Shown here: piece by piece, positions 59,981-64,000 of the stretch
Layout: each line of letters opens with the position of its first letter
Numbering within the stretch: position 1 is the first letter of the stretch
DNA from: Pseudonocardiales bacterium
GTDB taxonomy: Bacteria; Actinomycetota; Actinomycetes; Mycobacteriales; Pseudonocardiaceae
Assembly (NCBI GenBank): GCA_019241525.1
Contig: JAFAWY010000034.1
Coordinates: 62,001 to 126,000, forward strand
Length of the DNA: 64,000 bases
Direction: 5' to 3'
The notes under the pieces: generated by a model
What the model saw: only the letters and a program-made list of their open reading frames with translations
What the model was told of the DNA's origin: nothing
Databases searched by the model: none
Position numbers and translations under genes: made by a program

Positions 59981-60787
59981 ATGCCCGCCCAGTCCGTAGT
60001 ATTCCTTCACGGAAGCCCTGGCTCGTCCCGCATGTGGGACGCCCTGATTGGTCCGGCCATCAATGCCGTGGGACACGCCTACGCCCCGACCATGCCTGGT
60101 TGCGGCAACGTGCCGGTGCCCACCGGCTTCGGATGCTTTGTGTCTCCATCATTTCTGCCTACCATCGACAACTACGCTCGCTGGCTGGGTGAACGGCTCG
60201 ACCAGCAGCGCATCGACCGCGCGCATCTGGTCATGCACGGTTTCGGCGGCCCCGTCGGACTGACCTGGGGCGCAGCGCACCCCACTCGCATCGCTAGCCT
60301 GACCTGCATCAACACTGGCGTACTCACCAACTACCACTGGCACGCCCTGGCACGGATCTGGCGGAAGCGCGGGATTGGCGAGGCGCTCAACGTTGTGATC
60401 ACGCAGCAGAGCTTCGAGCTGCTAACGCGCTACAGTCAACCCCGCCCATTACCCCGCTCAACTGTCGATCAACTATTTCAGGACTTTCCGCTCGCAGCTC
60501 GGCGAAACGCTCTAGCGCTCTACCGCGCCACCAACGAGGATCTCCTCGCCCGCTTCGCCGACATCTACTGCAAGGTGGATCCCCCTACGCTGGTGCTCTG
60601 GGGGGCACACGACCCCTACTTCCCGCCCCGCCAAGCCCACTGGCAAAACCGGGCATTCCCCAGTGCGCAGATCATCGTACTCGACAATAGCGGACACTGG
60701 CCACACCTCGACGATTCCCACACCGTTCAACAACACCTCGTCCCCTTCCTGAAAAAAGCCACCAGCAATGCGCAACAAATCCAATAA
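59981..60787 (+). CDS. alpha/beta hydrolase, dehalogenase/epoxide-hydrolase-like
   Basis: SVVFLHGSPGSSRMWDALIGPAI, LVMHGFGGPVGLTWGAAHP, LVLWGAHDPYFPP, NSGHWPHLDD. Confidence 0.82.
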   Translation: MPAQSVVFLHGSPGSSRMWDALIGPAINAVGHAYAPTMPGCGNVPVPTGFGCFVSPSFLPTIDNYARWLGERLDQQRIDRAHLVMHGFGGPVGLTWGAAHPTRIASLTCINTGVLTNYHWHALARIWRKRGIGEALNVVITQQSFELLTRYSQPRPLPRSTVDQLFQDFPLAARRNALALYRATNEDLLARFADIYCKVDPPTLVLWGAHDPYFPPRQAHWQNRAFPSAQIIVLDNSGHWPHLDDSHTVQQHLVPFLKKATSNAQQIQ

Positions 60788-61038
60788 AACCCATCTACCC
60801 ACATCCTGAAACGCCACAACAGTCACCGCCATGCTCGCCGCACGCATACGGCGATCTGCGCAAGTGCTAGACGCCGACAACGACTCCGGCCCAGACGGCA
60901 ACATCGCTGACATCGTAAACGATAAGGAAAAACCCGCCCAATGGCCCATCTGGCGAGGACGACAATCTGAATACCGTTAACGTCCGCATGCGAATATTTA
61001 TGGCGGTGGTAGCTTGTTGAAGACTGCGGCGGCTGTGG

Positions 61039-61941
61039 CTATATACTATCGCGGCGAACCGTAAGAACGGTATCCAGAACTTGTTCACTGTGTCCACCAA
61101 TCCATAGGTCGTCACCAACGAATCGACCGGCTGGATAGGTGCTCAGAGCCGAGTGGTAATAGGTGCGCGAGGCATCGTGTAATATCGTGATTGCCTGAGG
61201 ACCAAGCAGGTCTCGGGCGACGAGGAGGCACCGGCGCCGCTTACGCCCATCGACGAGGAATGCGTTAAATTGGTCGGTCGTGGACCGGGGATAGGCGACG
61301 TATGCGTCGAGGTTGACTAGCCGGTCTGAAACAAATTCGTCGCCGAAGAAAGGTTGCAGTCGACCACGATTCCAGCAGACGATCTCGAGCCTGGCTGTAC
61401 CCTCTCCTGCATTATTGATACCAGTGCCATCATCGACCATGCGAATTATCGTGTCCGGACGATCGCTAAGCTGTGGCACGACCTTTGCATTTAAAAACGA
61501 AGGGTCGTATTCCAGGGCGGTCCAATGGAAGGGGGCGCCCGCGCCGGCAAGGATTTTGGTGTAGGACAACGTGCTTAGTCCGCAACCCCATTCCAGTATG
61601 CATAGTGGTCTTTTACGTTCAAGCACGGCCAGATTCAGTAGAACAGTTTTGACGAGCTCCCCATCGAGGACGCTCATGAGGGCGTAGGGGCTTAGTTCCC
61701 TGCTGGTCTCATCGGTCATCTTTGGTCCGATCACGTGTTCCAGGGCCAGCAGCGCGGAGGTAACCACCGATGCTGGCCGGTGTCGTCGGATTTGCCCAGC
61801 TAACTCTGGTTGCCGCCGTGCTGCAGCACGCACCTCCAGGGATCGTTGGTAACGATCTGGCGCGCCTGGATTGTCTCGGGTGAGCCGCCATCGCGGCCGT
61901 TTCGGCGCGGGTCGGAAGCCCGACGGCGATGCGGGTCTCAT
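61039..61941 (-). CDS. class I SAM-dependent methyltransferase-like protein
   Basis: LCILEWGCGLSTLSYTKILAGAGAPFHWTALEYDPSFL, NAFLVDGRKRRRCLLVARDLLGPQAITILHDASR; start uncertain. Confidence 0.6.
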   Translation of the reverse strand: MRPASPSGFRPAPKRPRWRLTRDNPGAPDRYQRSLEVRAAARRQPELAGQIRRHRPASVVTSALLALEHVIGPKMTDETSRELSPYALMSVLDGELVKTVLLNLAVLERKRPLCILEWGCGLSTLSYTKILAGAGAPFHWTALEYDPSFLNAKVVPQLSDRPDTIIRMVDDGTGINNAGEGTARLEIVCWNRGRLQPFFGDEFVSDRLVNLDAYVAYPRSTTDQFNAFLVDGRKRRRCLLVARDLLGPQAITILHDASRTYYHSALSTYPAGRFVGDDLWIGGHSEQVLDTVLTVRRDSI

Positions 61942-62004
61942 GCGCGTGCCAGGTCGGCATGGAGTCGCTGGACGCGCTGCGCTAGTACCGGCCAGCTGCA
62001 ACCG

Positions 62005-62310
62005 CGCGGGAGATCCCGGCGCAGCTTGCCCTGCTGGCCCTAGGTTTCCTCGGCCCCGAACATGGCGGTTGCCTGCCGACCTGGGTGTGCAGCTCGGTCG
62101 GTGCGGCGACGTTGCCCGCGACGAAAATTGAGGGACCAGCCAGGGACGGTGTCTTCGTGGCCGGCGACATGGGCCGCGGACAGTCGCTGGTCGCGTGGGC
62201 GATCACTGAGGGCCACGCTGCCGCCGGACGGGGTCGATGCCCACCTGATCGGGCGCGATCTGCTGCCCCGCCCGATCCAGCCGATCGACGGCCCATCGCC
62301 TGAACAAAGC
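62005..62310 (+). pseudogene. C-terminal remnant of glutamate synthase small subunit (GltD-like)
   Basis: LALLALGFLGPE / ADLGVQLGRCGDVARDEN / GVFVAGDMGRGQSLVAWAITEGHAAA / VDAHLIGRDLLPRPIQPIDGPS in shifting frames. Confidence 0.65.
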
Positions 62311-62637
62311 CTGTCTCGCGATCGCATACTCCCGCTCCCCCCGTTCTGAGATAAGCCGTGATCTAAACGGGACGGGGTACAGTCCCCCCGACACAAGGGG
62401 CTGTATCTGCGGCAATAAAGCCGCTGATTTGAAATGATTGCGGCAGCGGCAGGCGGTAACCCTCCGCAATCTTTTCTTTGCCTGCTAGGGATCCCGGGCC
62501 GGTCAGCTGCGGTTGGAATGAGCGCCGCGAACCCTTCATCTGGGCCATGCCCACGGACCAACTGCTTGTCATTGCGACCCGATACGAGGACTCATTTACG
62601 CGGCATTGGCTAGTTGACGGTTGTGGTTAGATCAGTC

Positions 62638-62950
62638 TATGGGTGACGGGGGCCATAAGCGCACCCGGTTGGCTGCACGATACGACACCAGTAGCCATAC
62701 CGCGGCGATAGTGTCCGAGGAGAAGGTCGCCTGGTTTGTTGGCCACCTGCAAGCGGTAGCCGCCGCCAGTCCTGTCGCCTGGGCCAGCATGCAGCGCGAC
62801 CTCGACCGCCGAAGGTCTGCAAACGGTGGTCAACGGTATGAGTCCCCGCAGGCCGGCCGCCACCTTATCGACGTACTCACCGACGCCATACGACATTCCG
62901 CCGGGCAGCCAAGCGAACGCTTCCTTGGCCCGTCACTTCCTTGCTGTTAA
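62638..62950 (+). pseudogene. degraded third MarR paralogue (internal deletion and frameshift)
   Basis: VSEEKVAWFVGHLQAVAAASPVAWAS parallels VTTEDVDWLVRRLQAMAMASPTVWAG; TAEGLQTVVNGMS and RHLIDVLTDAIRH parallel the paralogue tails in shifted frames. Confidence 0.65.
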
Positions 62951-62975
62951 CGGCATTCACAGAGAGGTTAACAGA

Positions 62976-63228
62976 AATGGCCAACGATGTAGATATTGTC
63001 GAGTACGAGGTGATGATTGAAGGAGAAGCCCATCCATGGGCCAAGGACACCATCTCGGTGACCGAGATTCGCGAACTCGGCAAGCTGCCGGCGGACGCAC
63101 CCGTCATTGAACAAGATCTACGCGACGGCAGCGAACGGACATTAACCGAAGACGATGTCCTACGTCCCGGTAAGCTCAGAGAAGGCGCACGACTTACCAA
63201 AAAACGGGTCAACTTTAGGAAGGGCTGA
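62976..63228 (+). CDS. small beta-grasp, multiubiquitin-domain-like protein
   Basis: DIVEYEVMIEGEAHPWAKDTISVTEIRELGKLPADAPVIEQDLRDGSERTLTEDDVLRPGKLREGARLTKKRVNFRKG matches the pattern of prokaryotic multiubiquitin domains. Confidence 0.55.
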
Positions 63229-63417
63229 TCAGTCGCAACGCGTTCGGTCGGTAGCTTCTAAACTCTTGGGTCCATATCGAATCTGACCCATACGTAACCA
63301 GTATGATGGTCATTACCGTCATCGTGGGCATCCCTGTGGCCAGCGACGGCATAATGCTCAGTGTCGCAACGCTCTCCGGACCGGCCGGTTGCCATTTCCT
63401 CCAGCACCTCGGACAGC

Positions 63418-63533
63418 ATGAGCGGGCACACCAGCGAGGCGAGGACACCTTGGTGCGCATGCGCCAAGCCTTGGGCAATGACCACCCTTACACGGTTCGC
63501 TCAGCGGCCGCCGTCCTGACGCATCCGGGTTAG
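63418..63533 (+). pseudogene. TPR fragment of NB-ARC/TPR-type protein
   Basis: HQRGEDTLVRMRQALGNDHPYTVRSAAAVLT matches actinobacterial TPR units (LGxDHPxTLRSA). Confidence 0.5.
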
Positions 63534-63640
63534 CATGACTAGGTTGACCCTCGACTCGCGCAGGGCGGTGCGGCGGCTACCGGAAATCGTCATACCCTGC
63601 CACTGCTTGACGAGCTTCTCCCCCGCCCCTCCAGCACACC

Positions 63641-63754
63641 ATGGCCAAGCGTGCCGGGGCCACCGTGTCGGAGATCGTCGGCAGTCACGCGATCTACGCG
63701 TCGCCGCCGAGAGCGGTGGCCGATCTGATCAAGCAGGCCGCGGCAGAGTCCTGA
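63641..63754 (+). pseudogene. C-terminal fragment of alpha/beta hydrolase
   Basis: MAKRAGATVSEIVGSHAIYASPPRAVADLIKQAAAES*: catalytic-His region (SHAIY) and tail of this hydrolase group. Confidence 0.6.
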
Positions 63755-64000
63755 TCCGTGGCGATCCGTGCAACGACCGGTACCGCTGGTGGACAACTTC
63801 TACCGCAAGCGGTACCGGCCGGCCCGCGATGCAGAAAGAAGCCGCCATGGGCCCAGGTGAAAACGATCCGGGGACCGGTCGACGAGGGGGACCTTGGGAC
63901 GGTCACCCTGGACATAGGCGTGAAGCAAAATTCGGGTGGTCAGATCTGCCTCAGTTGCTGAGATCCGATGCGCTAATAGCGATGCGTCAGACTTGGTTGT

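Noticed and set aside
1-64000. CRISPR array, prophage, intact transposon or BREX/CBASS-type defence operon
   Set aside because: No spaced direct repeats, phage structural genes, intact transposase or recognisable defence cores were seen; only an integrase relic and isolated accessory genes

Overview
GC-rich actinobacterial window, most likely from a Mycobacterium (inferred from protein families; no database was searched). About 40 coding regions can be supported. They include: an ABC exporter, a PhyH dioxygenase, gamma-glutamyltransferase, a Zn/Mn-type ABC importer with a frameshifted binding protein, a KUP K+ transporter, several SDRs and alpha/beta hydrolases, a BBE-type FAD oxidase, tandem MarR regulators, a large LuxR/LAL regulator, a three-subunit xanthine-dehydrogenase-type molybdoenzyme with a frameshifted large subunit, a tandem-DUF427 protein, and a metallophosphoesterase. 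Two segments look like accessory islands: (i) about 16.5-18.7 kb, with a putative circularly permuted papain-fold (NlpC/P60-like) protein and a secreted protein with a Pro/Ser/Thr-rich tail; (ii) about 30-37 kb, a co-directional five-gene set (SLT-like lipoprotein, Alg14/Alg13-type glycosyltransferase, salicylyl-CoA-hydroxylase-like flavin monooxygenase, MurJ/MviN-type flippase, beta-helix lipoprotein). The second is the best candidate for an undescribed envelope-glycan system. The window also holds many gene remnants (enoyl-CoA hydratase, SDR tails, alpha/beta hydrolases, MBL hydrolase, GltD, MerR, MarR, IS integrase). A small beta-grasp, multiubiquitin-like protein sits near the right end. 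No rRNA, convincing tRNA, CRISPR array or intact IS was seen. Family calls come from reading the translations, and several start sites are my reassignments of the supplied ORFs.
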